NCBI RefSeq assembly: GCF_035989285.1 | Contig: NZ_CP108513.1 | Location: 5,518,001 to 5,582,000 of the forward strand | DNA from: Streptomyces sp. NBC_01235 | GTDB taxonomy: Bacteria > Actinomycetota > Actinomycetes > Streptomycetales > Streptomycetaceae | Reading direction: 5' to 3' | Length of the DNA: 64,000 nucleotides | Shown: positions 43,954 to 51,889 of the stretch, in pieces | Position numbering within the stretch: the stretch's first letter is position 1 | Layout of the letters: each line of letters begins with the position of its first letter | Position numbers and translations under genes: made by a program | The notes under the pieces: generated by a model | What the model saw: the letters and a program-made list of their open reading frames with translations, nothing else | Database searches by the model: none | Told to the model about the DNA's origin: nothing

Positions 43954-45504
43954 ATGACGGCTCCTTTGGACGTGCTCGTGGTCGGTGCGGGACCCACCGG
44001 GCTCGCCCTCGCCGCGCAACTGCAGACCTACGGGACGACTTTCCGGATCGTCGACCGCTCCCTGGACCGGGCCCATGAGTCGCGCGCGCCGGCCATCCAG
44101 CCACGCACCCTGAAGCGCTCGCCCCATTCGGGGTGACCGACGAACTGGTCGGACGCGGCAACCCCGCAATGCAGCTGAGGATGCATCTGCCGCAGCGGGT
44201 GGTGCGGATTCCACTGTTCGACATCGGGCTGGCCGACACCGCGTACCCCTTCCTGTTGTTCCTCTCACAGGCGGAGACCGAGAGCGTCCTCTCGGAGCAT
44301 CTGAGGGGCAAGGACGTGGACGTGGAGCGAGGCACGGAGCTGGTCCGTCTGGAGCGCACGGGCTCGTCCGTCACCTGTCGGCTCCGGCGCGGCGACGGCA
44401 CCGAGGAGGCCGTGGAGGCGACGTGGGCTGCGACGGTGCACACAGCACGGTGCGGGCCCAGGCGGGCATCGGCTTCGAGGGTTTCGCCTACCCGCAGACC
44501 TTCCTGCTTGCCGACCTGGAGGTCGATGGGCTGGAGCCCGGGGCGGTGCACACGTACATGACGGGGGCCGGGATGCTGTTCTTCTTCCCCCTGGGCTCGC
44601 CTGCCACCCGGCGGTTGCTCGCGATGCGGCCGCCGGGTACCCCGGGACCTGAGGTGAATCTCAAGCTCCTGCAGGAGATCACTACCCGATACGCCGGCGA
44701 CCGGCCGGCGTTGCGCGACCCGGTGTGGATGACCGACTTCCGGCTCCACAACCGCGGCGCCGCCCTCCCCCAGTCTCGGCTTCGCTCGACCGGGGGCACC
44801 CCCATCCGCTCGGGCCCCTTCTTCCTCGCCGGGGACGCGGCCACCTCCACAGCCCGGCCGGCGCCCAAGGCATGAACACCGGCATCCAGGACGCCCTCAA
44901 CCTGGGCTGGAAGCTCGCCCTCGTGTGCCGGCGAAAGGCCCCGGAGGAATTGCTGGAGACCTACGAGGCCGAGCGTGCCCCGGTCGGCAGCAGCGTGCTG
45001 CGCTTCACCGACCGAGCGTTCACGATCGGCACCAGCAGCAACCCCGTCATCCGTTTCGCCCGCACCCGACTCGCACCGCGTCTGGCCCCGTTGGCGCTGC
45101 GTGCGACCGGGCCGCGCGGGCGGGTCTTCCGTACGGTGTCCGAGCTGGGCATCCACTACCGGCGCAGCCCTGCCTCCGCTTCGGGCTCGCGGCCTCCGGG
45201 GCGCGGTCCACGTGCCGGTGACCGGCTGCCCGACCTGCCGCGCGGGCTCCAGGCACGGACCGCCGGGCCGGGCTGGCACCTGCTGCTGGCCGGGCCGCCG
45301 CACCTCTGGCCCGACGGGCGACTCGCCCCGCTCCTGGCAGGCCGTGCCGATGTGCTCACCGTTCACCGACTGAGCGAGCAGAGCCCCTGGCCTGGCGTTG
45401 CCCATGGACTCGTACGCCCCGACGGCTACCTCGGCCATGTCGCGCGCGGCGCCGGTGCGGACGCTCTGAGCGTCTACCTCGACCGGTGGCTGCGACGGGT
45501 ATGA
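43954..45504 (+). pseudogene. FAD-dependent aromatic monooxygenase, multiply frameshifted
   Basis: Four frame segments together encode a roughly 500-residue class-A flavin hydroxylase of the polyketide PgaE/RdmE type. They are the N-terminal VVGAGPTGLALAAQLQTYG; a middle part from 44133; GCDGAHSTVRAQAGIGFEG with FFLAGDAA from 44423; and GAQGMNTGIQDALNLGWKLA to the end. Breaks occur near 44118, 44425 and 44850, mostly loss of single bases. A palindromic element at 44763-44804 adds extra sequence before the FAD-binding GD motif. It is not functional as read. Confidence 0.82.
44763..44804. repeat. Short palindromic element inside monooxygenase pseudogene
   Basis: CCCTCCCCCAGTCTCGGC and CTCGACCGGGGGCACCCCCA form the same type of CTCCCCC...GGGGGCACCCCCA element seen in purD. 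It separates two stretches that are contiguous in related hydroxylases. Confidence 0.5.
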
Positions 45505-45789
45505 CGCAACGGTACGGAGCGGAACGCGTCTTCGCTCTCTCCCGCATCCATGGCGTGACGCCCGCGTAGGACTCGGCGGCCGGGCCGGGTGCCTGGATGC
45601 CCGGGTGTGCCATCTCGTGGGGCACCTCGCGAGATATGCGAACCAGCACGGCCGCTCCGAGGCCAACCCGCGGTTGGCCTGGGTCGTCCAAGAGCCGCTG
45701 TGCCCACTGCGTGACCAGCACACCGGCTCCCGTATCCGGCTGCCGCCATGCGGCTCGGTGCTGCCTCTGCGCGGGCACTCCGGTGAGAG
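45505..45789. other. Gap between monooxygenase pseudogene and ABC ATPase gene
   Basis: No gene is supported. One plus-strand frame from about 45599 reads protein-like for some 60 codons (LARYANQHGR, LRDQHTGSRIRLPPCGS) and then runs into the antisense of the ABC gene. It could be the relic of a coding sequence, but I recognise no family. Confidence 0.3.
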
Positions 45790-46551
45790 TCAGGCGTTGC
45801 TCGTGGCGCCGACGATGGCGGAAAAGATCCGGTCCTGCGTGGTGGTCGGCACATTGAAGTAGCCGTTGTTGCAGCCGAGCCGCAGCACCGCCGCCTCATC
45901 CGCGACCGCCTTGACATCTCCCAGGTTGTGGCTGATCAGGATCACTCCGATGCCCCGCTCGCGGAGCTCGTCGACAAGGTCGAGGACGTGGCCGGCCTGT
46001 GTGACGCCGAGCGCCGCGGTGGGCTCGTCCAGGAGGACGGCCTTCGGGTGGCCGAGGAGCGCGCGGGAGATCGCGACGGTCTGCCGTTGGCCCGCGGACA
46101 GTGAAGCGACCGGAGCACTCACATCGGGGATGCGGATGCCCAGTGCGTCGAGCTGCCCGCGTGCCTCCCTGCGCATGCCGCCGCCGTCCATCAACCGGAA
46201 CAGGCGGCCCCGGGCACCGGGGCACCGCCGCTCCCGCCCGAGGAAGAGGTTCTCGGCAACATCGAGGTCGTCGCACAACGCCAAGCCCTGGTACACGGTC
46301 GCGATGCCCAGCCGCTGGGCGATCCGGGGGGTCTTGATCTGGACGACCTGCCCCTCCCACTCGATGACGCCCTTGTCTGCGGGGTCGACACCCGAGATGA
46401 CCCTGATGAGGGTGGACTTGCCGGCACCGTTGTCACCCAGAAGGGCGACGACCTCGCCCGCGTGGACCTCCAGATCAATGTCCTTGAGGGCCTGGACGGC
46501 GCCGAACCGCTTGGAGATTCCGCGCAGCGCCAGCAGGGGCGGCCCAGTCAC
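45790..46551 (-). CDS. Sugar ABC transporter ATP-binding protein (CUT2, FrcA type)
   Basis: The 253-residue ATPase has Walker A LLGDNGAGKST, Q-loop VYQGLALCDDLDVAENLFLG, signature SLSAGQRQTVAISRAL, Walker B VLLDEPTAALG and H-loop ISHNLGDV. This is a single-domain member of the ribose/fructose/xylose import family. It powers import with the binding protein and permease encoded divergently at 46939 and 48016, an unusual split for one transporter. The GTG at 46551 is chosen at the family start, with GAGG upstream. Confidence 0.9.
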   Translation of the reverse strand: MTGPPLLALRGISKRFGAVQALKDIDLEVHAGEVVALLGDNGAGKSTLIRVISGVDPADKGVIEWEGQVVQIKTPRIAQRLGIATVYQGLALCDDLDVAENLFLGRERRCPGARGRLFRLMDGGGMRREARGQLDALGIRIPDVSAPVASLSAGQRQTVAISRALLGHPKAVLLDEPTAALGVTQAGHVLDLVDELRERGIGVILISHNLGDVKAVADEAAVLRLGCNNGYFNVPTTTQDRIFSAIVGATSNA

Positions 46552-46865
46552 GCGAACCTCACCTTCTCCGCGCGACCGCAGTGACGCCGCACGGCCTCGG
46601 TGGAGCCCCAGCGGCGGATGAGTCCGGCCCACCGTTTGACAGGACCAAGGGGGCTCCCTGTCCCGATCACCATCTTTCGTCCCCAACGGGTCGGACGCAA
46701 CGCAGGACCCACGAAGCCTCCGACCGGCGCGGCCAGGCGCCGCACATCCTGCTCGACGGCGGCACACCGCACCGCGGGCTCGGGATGCCGGATCGGGCAC
46801 CAGCGCCGAGCCGGATGCCAGACGAGCCCGGAAAAAGGGATCAAAGTGGCATAGTGCGATATGCA

Positions 46866-46893
46866 TTGACAATCTGGACACATGGTGTAGATC
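46866..46893 (+). promoter_or_regulatory. Promoter of sugar-binding protein operon
   Basis: TTGACA (46866-46871) and TAGATC (46888-46893) are separated by 16 bases, 46 bases before the start codon. This is a near-consensus vegetative promoter in an AT-rich stretch of the 387-base divergent region. No operator was identified. Confidence 0.65.
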
Positions 46894-46938
46894 GCAGGAG
46901 TTCACGATGCTGAACCCGGCCGGAGGAGGGTGTCACCG

Positions 46939-47976
46939 ATGGCACACCACCACACCGTCGGCAAGCACAGCCGGCCACGGCGTTCCCAGGGGGCGACGCT
47001 CCTCCTGGTGGGAACACTGCTGCTCGGCGCCGCCGCCTGCGGCGGGAGTCAGGACTCCACGGGTGGCGACGGGACGCGGAAGGTCACGATCGGTCTGGTG
47101 ACCAAGACCGAGACCAACCCGTTCTTCGTGACTCTTCGCAAGGCCGCAGAGGGCGCGGCGAAGAAGAACGACGCCGAGCTCATCGCCCTGTCCGGCAAGT
47201 TCGACGGAGACAACGAGGGCCAGGTCGCCGCGGTGGAGAGCCTCATCGCCCGCCATGTGCAGGGAATCCTGATCACACCGTCGAACACGACGGGGATCCT
47301 GGGCGCCATCGCGGAGGCCCGCCGGCAGGGCATCCTGGTGATCGCGCTGGACACCGCGACGGAACCGGCGGACGCGGTGGACGCCACGTACGCGACCGAC
47401 AACTTCGGGGCCGGACGCCTCCTGGGCGCCTACGTCAGGACACGGCTCGCCGACCGGGCCCCCAAGCTGTTCATGCTCGACGGTACGGAGGGCTCCACGG
47501 TCAGCAAACAACGTCACGACGGCTTCCTCAGCGGCTTCGGGATCAAGAACGACTCACCCGTGATCCGCGGACGGGCGATCACCAATGGCGACCGCAACCG
47601 GGCGCAGGCCGCGATGGAGAACCTGCTGCAGCGCACGAGCGAGGTGAACTCGGTCTACACCATCAACGAGCCGGTGGCCGACGGCGCCTACACGGCTCTC
47701 GCAGCACGCGGCCTCGCCCGGCAGGTGACCGTCGGCTCCATCGACGGCGGATGCGACGGCGTGCGCGACGTCAGATCCGGCAAGTACGCGGCCACCGTCA
47801 TGCAGTTCCCGGTCAGGATGGCCGAACTGGGTGTGGCCGCGGTCCCCGACTTCGCCAGGAACGGGAAGAAACCGTCCGGCTTCACGGACACGGGCACGGA
47901 ACTCATCACCGACAAGCCGGTGCGGGGACTGGCGTCCCGGAACACGGACTGGGGACTCCAGCACTGCTGGGGGTGA
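46939..47976 (+). CDS. Sugar ABC transporter substrate-binding lipoprotein
   Basis: The 345-residue lipoprotein has a twin-basic N-terminus, hydrophobic segment ATLLLVGTLLLGAAA and lipobox Cys near residue 34. A periplasmic-binding-protein fold of the ribose/fructose type follows (IGLVTKTETNPFFVTLRKAAEG; IALDTATEPADAVDATYATDN). It captures a sugar outside the membrane and delivers it to the permease. The ATG at 46939 is chosen because AGGAGGG lies 8 nt upstream; a GTG at 46930 abuts the ribosome site. Confidence 0.93.
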   Translation: MAHHHTVGKHSRPRRSQGATLLLVGTLLLGAAACGGSQDSTGGDGTRKVTIGLVTKTETNPFFVTLRKAAEGAAKKNDAELIALSGKFDGDNEGQVAAVESLIARHVQGILITPSNTTGILGAIAEARRQGILVIALDTATEPADAVDATYATDNFGAGRLLGAYVRTRLADRAPKLFMLDGTEGSTVSKQRHDGFLSGFGIKNDSPVIRGRAITNGDRNRAQAAMENLLQRTSEVNSVYTINEPVADGAYTALAARGLARQVTVGSIDGGCDGVRDVRSGKYAATVMQFPVRMAELGVAAVPDFARNGKKPSGFTDTGTELITDKPVRGLASRNTDWGLQHCWG

Positions 47977-48015
47977 CCTTCAAGCGCCGACCGGGCGAAG
48001 GGATCAGCAAAGATC

Positions 48016-49023
48016 ATGAGATCTCCCGTCACCGCCAGTCCCTCAGCCGACAGTGAGCGGGGCCTGCGGGATGCGCTGCGGTACGCCCTGCAGACACCTA
48101 CCGTCGGCCCCCTCGCGGCCCTGGCCGTCGCCGTACTGGTCTTCTCGCTCACGACGGACACGTTCCTGACGCCGAGGAACCTCTCCCTGGTGCTGCAGCA
48201 GTCCATCGTGATCGGCACGCTGGCACTGGGCCAGACCCTGATCATCCTCACCGCGGGCATCGACCTGGCGAACGGGGCCATCGCGGTCCTCGGCACGCTC
48301 GTCATGGCCAAGCTCGTCTTCGAGGGGAACGATCCCGCGGTGGCGCTGCTGCTCGGCCTGGCCGTGACAACCTTCCTCGGGCTGGTCAACGGCCTGCTCG
48401 TGGCGCGGCTGAGCCTGCCCCCCTTCATCGTGACTCTGGGTGCACTGACCGTCCTCTACGCCGTGGGCAGGCTGTACTCCGACTCCCGGAGCTACCCGGT
48501 GACCGACGATCTGCTTCTCTTCTGGGGGAACGGCGAACACCTCGGCGGCGTCCTCGTCACCTGGGGGACGTTCCTGCTCGTGGGTCTGTACGCGTTCTTC
48601 TGGTACGTGCTCGCCAAGACGGCCTGGGGCCGGCACATCTACGCCGTCGGCAACGCACCCGAGTCCGCCCGTCTGACCGGCATCAACGTGCCGCGCGCGA
48701 TCCTGTCGGTCTACGTCACCGCCGGCCTCCTCTACGGCATCGCCGCCTGGCAGGCCCTCGGCCGCATCCCCAACGCCGACCCCAACTCCTACCAGACGGC
48801 GAATCTGGAGAGCATCACGGCCGTCGTCATCGGCGGCACCAGCCTCTTCGGCGGCCGGGGGAGCGTCGTCGGAACGCTCGTCGGAACGCTCATCGTCACC
48901 GTGCTCCGCTCCGGCCTCACTCAGGCGGGTATCGACAGCCTCTACCAGGACGTCGCAACCGGGATCCTCGTCGTCGTCACGGTCGCCGTCGACAAGGTCC
49001 TGCGCAGAGGCACCACACGCTGA
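48016..49023 (+). CDS. Sugar ABC transporter permease (CUT2, FrcC/RbsC type)
   Basis: The 335-residue protein has about eight to ten membrane helices. It has the RbsC-family pattern LILTAGIDLANGAIAVLGT near residue 75 and GGTSLFGGRGSVVGTLVGTL near 275. It forms the import channel with the binding protein encoded 39 bases upstream and the divergently encoded ATPase. No sugar kinase, isomerase or dedicated regulator is nearby, so the substrate cannot be inferred from context. Confidence 0.93.
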   Translation: MRSPVTASPSADSERGLRDALRYALQTPTVGPLAALAVAVLVFSLTTDTFLTPRNLSLVLQQSIVIGTLALGQTLIILTAGIDLANGAIAVLGTLVMAKLVFEGNDPAVALLLGLAVTTFLGLVNGLLVARLSLPPFIVTLGALTVLYAVGRLYSDSRSYPVTDDLLLFWGNGEHLGGVLVTWGTFLLVGLYAFFWYVLAKTAWGRHIYAVGNAPESARLTGINVPRAILSVYVTAGLLYGIAAWQALGRIPNADPNSYQTANLESITAVVIGGTSLFGGRGSVVGTLVGTLIVTVLRSGLTQAGIDSLYQDVATGILVVVTVAVDKVLRRGTTR

Positions 49024-49133
49024 CACCGACGCGCGACCGCTCACCGACCAGCGACAGAGCGCTCTCACGGCACCGGGAGACACCCGCGGACAGGCCCCCA
49101 CGCCCGCCGGGCGGCGGAAGCGGGGAGCGAACC

Positions 49134-49745
49134 TTCACCAACATCGCGCGCGCCGCCGGCATCGCCCACACCACACTCACCCGGGCCACGGATGTCCTGA
49201 CCGAGAAACGGGTGGTGGCCGCCGAACTGCCCCTCTCGCTGCGGCCCTCGAAGGAACGCCGCTACCGAGTGGCCGACCCTTACCTGCGCTTCTGGCTCGC
49301 GTTCCTGGATCCGCACATGGCGGAGATCGAGCGGATGCGGGGAGATCTCACGCTGAGCCGGATCAAGGAGCGGTGGACGAGCTGGCGGGGACGCGCGATC
49401 GAACCCCTCGTCCGGGAATCCCTCGCCCGCCTCCTGCCGGACGAGTTCCTGCCCGCCGCCCCGGCGATCGGCGGCTACTGGACCCGCAGCAACGACGTCG
49501 AAATCGACTTGGTCGGTGCCGACCGGCAGCCCGTGGCCAGGCAGCTGCTCTTCCTCGGCTCGGTCAAGTGGCTGGAGGACTCCGCCTTCGACAGCCACGA
49601 CCTGGCCGCACCACAGAAACACCGGGCGGCGATCACCGACGACCCGGTACCGCCCGTGGCGGTCTCACGTAACGGGACCAACTGTTCCGGGCCCCAAGCG
49701 GCGTACGGACCCGAAGAGCTGCTCGGCGCCTGGCGCAGGACGTGA
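49134..49745 (+). pseudogene. AAA-family ATPase (DUF234-type), C-terminal remnant
   Basis: The frame reads FTNIARAAGIAHTTLTRATD from 49134, a helix-turn-helix that normally follows the ATPase core, then RYRVADPYLRFWLAFLDPH and the DUF234 nuclease-like domain with NDVEIDLVGAD. The P-loop domain is missing and no start codon with a ribosome site precedes it. An ATG-like start at 49212 would give only the tail. It lies 110 bases after the permease stop. I read it as a decayed ATPase. Confidence 0.7.
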
Positions 49746-49886
49746 ACAGGGGCTGGGCCGGGCTCCTGTGGTTGCGGTCCTGGTCGCCTTCGCCTCCGTC
49801 CGGTGCCGTCCGTCGTGCGTGGTCTCGGGAAACCTGGGCCGGCGAAGGTGATCTGCTCCGCATCTCGCGCGAGCCGTGGGACGCGG

Positions 49887-49980
49887 TCAATGCTGTGCCG
49901 GGACACCGAGGTCGTCGAGAAGGCCACGGACGCGGCGCTCGATCTCGTCGCGGATGGGGTGGAGCTCCGGCTGTGGGTCA
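49887..49980 (-). pseudogene. ArsC-type reductase, C-terminal scrap
   Basis: Reading leftwards from about 49980, one frame gives DPQPELHPIRDEIERRVRGL followed by LDDLGVPAQ and a TGA at 49887-49889. This resembles the last 30 residues of arsenate reductases, such as the arsC at 51076, which has DPAGQGVEAVRPIRDEIK. Nothing upstream continues the match because the lipoprotein gene ends there. It is probably the tail of a second, deleted arsC. Confidence 0.5.
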
Positions 49981-50757
49981 CCGCCGGCTGGTGGCGATGT
50001 AGGTGCCGTGCCAGGTGTGGTACCAGACCTGGCCGGTGGAGGAGTTGACCGACAGCATGCCGGTGATCTTCCCCGACCGCATGGTGTGCAGGGTGTAGTA
50101 GCCGGGGTAGGACTCGGGGTCGCCCGCGGTCAGTGTGCTGTCGTGGCCGTGGAGCCACTGCTGGGCGATGTTCCGGGCCTGCGCAGCCGAGATGCGGGCC
50201 GTGCTCCGGCTGCCGTAGTGCATGCCGTAGTCGGTGTTCCACATCATCGCGGGCCCGTATTCGATCTGCGCGGCGCCGTCGGCGGGGTCGACGAGGACCT
50301 CGGTGGCGGGGTGGCCGTCGGTGGTTTGCAGTTCGGCGTAGAAGTTGCGGGAGAACTGCATGATCTCGCCGACCTTCAGGCCGAGCCGGTCGGCGAACGC
50401 TGCCGCCCGGTTCCTGGCCCGGTCAAGGGTCTGCACCCGGTTGCCGTCGCCCGCCAGCCACCAGTTGCCCATCATGCCGTTGCCCATCATGCCGGGCCCC
50501 CACGAACCCGAGGCACCGCCCATCATGCTGGAGCCGCCGTTGTCGCTCCACACGTCGGGGCCCCACCCGCTGGTCGGGCCGGCCGGGGTGGAGGTGTCGC
50601 CGGGGGTGCTCGGTGTGCTGCTGGCCGAGACCGAGGGGGTGCGGATGGCGGCTCCACCGGTGGAGGTGCTGCCGTTCCCGCCGCAGCCACCGACGGCCAC
50701 GGCGCCCGCCAGGGCCAGGGCCGCCGCCGCAGCGACATGTGCACGCCTGCGGATCAT
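49978..50757 (-). CDS. Met/Gly-rich lipoprotein with PepSY-like repeats
   Basis: The 259-residue protein has a lipoprotein signal (HVAAAAALALAGAVAVGGC, lipobox Cys near residue 25). A Thr/Ser/Pro linker follows, then a Met-rich patch with SSMMGGASGSWGPGMMGNGMMG (given as residues about 76-97), a possible copper or other soft-metal ligand region. Two PepSY-like repeats follow (ARNRAAAFADRLGLKVGEI; AAQARNIAQQWLHGHD). It is a surface protein. The ATG at 50757 has GGAGG 8 nt upstream; an ATG two codons earlier is also possible. Its place beside arsC suggests metal(loid) stress. Confidence 0.7.
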   Translation of the reverse strand: MIRRRAHVAAAAALALAGAVAVGGCGGNGSTSTGGAAIRTPSVSASSTPSTPGDTSTPAGPTSGWGPDVWSDNGGSSMMGGASGSWGPGMMGNGMMGNWWLAGDGNRVQTLDRARNRAAAFADRLGLKVGEIMQFSRNFYAELQTTDGHPATEVLVDPADGAAQIEYGPAMMWNTDYGMHYGSRSTARISAAQARNIAQQWLHGHDSTLTAGDPESYPGYYTLHTMRSGKITGMLSVNSSTGQVWYHTWHGTYIATSRR

Positions 50758-50937
50758 GGTCATCGCCTCCGGGGCCGGTCCCCGTCGGTGGCCGCGGGAC
50801 CGCGGCCGCCGGTGTCTCTGCTCGCCAGCCTCCCCCCGGTGGCCGGCCGACACCCGGGGCCATTCGGCCCGCACCCGCCGACGACCGGCCCACACGCTCT
50901 GGCGGTGCGCCTGGGCACAGGCTGGCACGGCGCTCTC

Positions 50938-51079
50938 ACCGTCAGGTCGGCGAGGTAACGCTCGGCGTCCGGGTCCGCCGCGCAGCCGGAGCCGAGGCGC
51001 GGGCGGTGCAGAGGGCGGCGGTGTGTCCGGCGGGGCCGGAACCTGTGACGACGACGTTGCGTACCTCGCCGCCGCTCAC
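50938..51079 (-). pseudogene. Thioredoxin reductase (arsT/trxB-like) with internal deletion
   Basis: A GTG at 51079 overlaps the arsC stop (GTGA). It starts a typical TrxB N-terminus: VRNVVVTGSGPAGHTAALCTARAS, with the FAD GxGPAG motif. After about 30 residues the sequence jumps in another frame to the normal TrxB C-terminus (SGCAADPDAERYLADL). Roughly 250 central residues, including the CxxC active site and NADPH domain, are gone. It was evidently the partner reductase of ArsC in this operon and is now dead. Confidence 0.75.
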
Positions 51080-51489
51080 GCCGTCCTCTCCGGCGCGATC
51101 TCCTTGATCAGGCCCTCGACCAGCACCTTGATCTCGTCACGGATCGGGCGGACGGCCTCGACGCCCTGGCCCGCCGGGTCCTCCAGCTGCCAGTCCAGGT
51201 ACCGCTTGCCGGGGAAGACGGGGCAGGTGTCACCGCAGCCCATGGTGATGCAGACGTCCGACTCCCTGACGGCGTCCACGGTGAGGATCTTCGGGACCTC
51301 GGCCGAGATGTCGATGCCGACCTCGGCCATGGCCTCGACGGCGGCCGGGTTGACGCCGGCACCCGGGTCGGAGCCGGCGGAGCGGACCTCGACACGGTCC
51401 CCGGCCAGGTGGGTCAGCCACGCGGCGGCCATCTGGGAACGGCCGGCGTTGTGGACACAGACGAACAGCACGGAGGGCTTGTCGGACAT
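51076..51489 (-). CDS. arsC: Arsenate reductase (LMW phosphatase/thioredoxin-linked type)
   Basis: The 137-residue protein carries the phosphatase-like P-loop C-x5-R in CVHNAGRSQ (Cys11, Arg17) and the redox cysteines Cys85/Cys89 in ITMGCGDTCPVFPG, plus YLDW with the general-acid Asp nearby. It reduces arsenate to arsenite with electrons from thioredoxin or mycoredoxin. The ATG at 51489 fits the family N-terminus. It is divergent from arsR and was followed by a coupled thioredoxin reductase gene, now collapsed. Confidence 0.93.
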   Translation of the reverse strand: MSDKPSVLFVCVHNAGRSQMAAAWLTHLAGDRVEVRSAGSDPGAGVNPAAVEAMAEVGIDISAEVPKILTVDAVRESDVCITMGCGDTCPVFPGKRYLDWQLEDPAGQGVEAVRPIRDEIKVLVEGLIKEIAPERTA

Positions 51490-51515
51490 CAGAGGTCTCT
51501 CTTGTCTCACGACGA

Positions 51516-51577
51516 CATCAGGCGCGAATGATGTCAGCACCCGGTGGTGTCAGCCACCACTGATGTGACAGTATCAG
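51516..51577. promoter_or_regulatory. Paired dyads in arsC-arsR divergent region
   Basis: CATCA-N8-TGATG (51516-51533) and CTGAT-N8-ATCAG (51560-51577) share the same architecture and lie between the divergent starts, the second four bases ahead of arsR. They are the natural candidates for ArsR operators controlling both directions. Confidence 0.5.
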
Positions 51578-51580
51578 TCC

Positions 51581-51889
51581 ATGATGACGTCAGTCGACAC
51601 TGATCTGATCCGGGTTCTGGCCGACCCGCTCAGGCTCCAAATAGTGACTTTGCTCGCCAAAGAGACGCTGTGCACCACCCACCTGGTGGAGGAGACCGGT
51701 GCCCGGCAGACCAACCTCTCCAACCACCTGAAGGTGCTGCGTGAGGCCGGGGTCGTCGAGACGGAACCATGCGGCCGGTACATCTACTACCGGCTCAAGC
51801 CGGACGTCATCGCCTCACTCGCCGGTCGGTTCGCCGACCTGGCCGAGTCCGCACGCACCGCCGCCGAGAACAAGAGGGCCTGCCCATGA
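51581..51889 (+). CDS. arsR: ArsR/SmtB-family repressor 1
   Basis: The 102-residue winged-helix repressor has a helix-turn-helix around QTNLSNHLKVLREAGVVE and the wing CGRYIYYRLK. Its cysteines are Cys31, Cys64 and Cys101; the classical ELCVCDL arsenic site is altered to TLCTTHL with only one Cys, so arsenite sensing must use another arrangement, possibly the C-terminal Cys. It is the first gene of arsR-aquaporin-arsO, with 4-base overlaps throughout. Confidence 0.92.
   Translation: MMTSVDTDLIRVLADPLRLQIVTLLAKETLCTTHLVEETGARQTNLSNHLKVLREAGVVETEPCGRYIYYRLKPDVIASLAGRFADLAESARTAAENKRACP

Noticed and set aside
43171..45504. Frameshifts as mere sequencing errors
   Set aside because: Possible for one or two, but five breaks in 2.3 kb against none seen in the neighbouring core genes argue for true decay; kept as a stated alternative.
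45605..45862. Protein-like plus-strand frame after the monooxygenase pseudogene
   Set aside because: Some stretches look like protein but no family is recognised, and the end overlaps the ABC ATPase gene in antisense.
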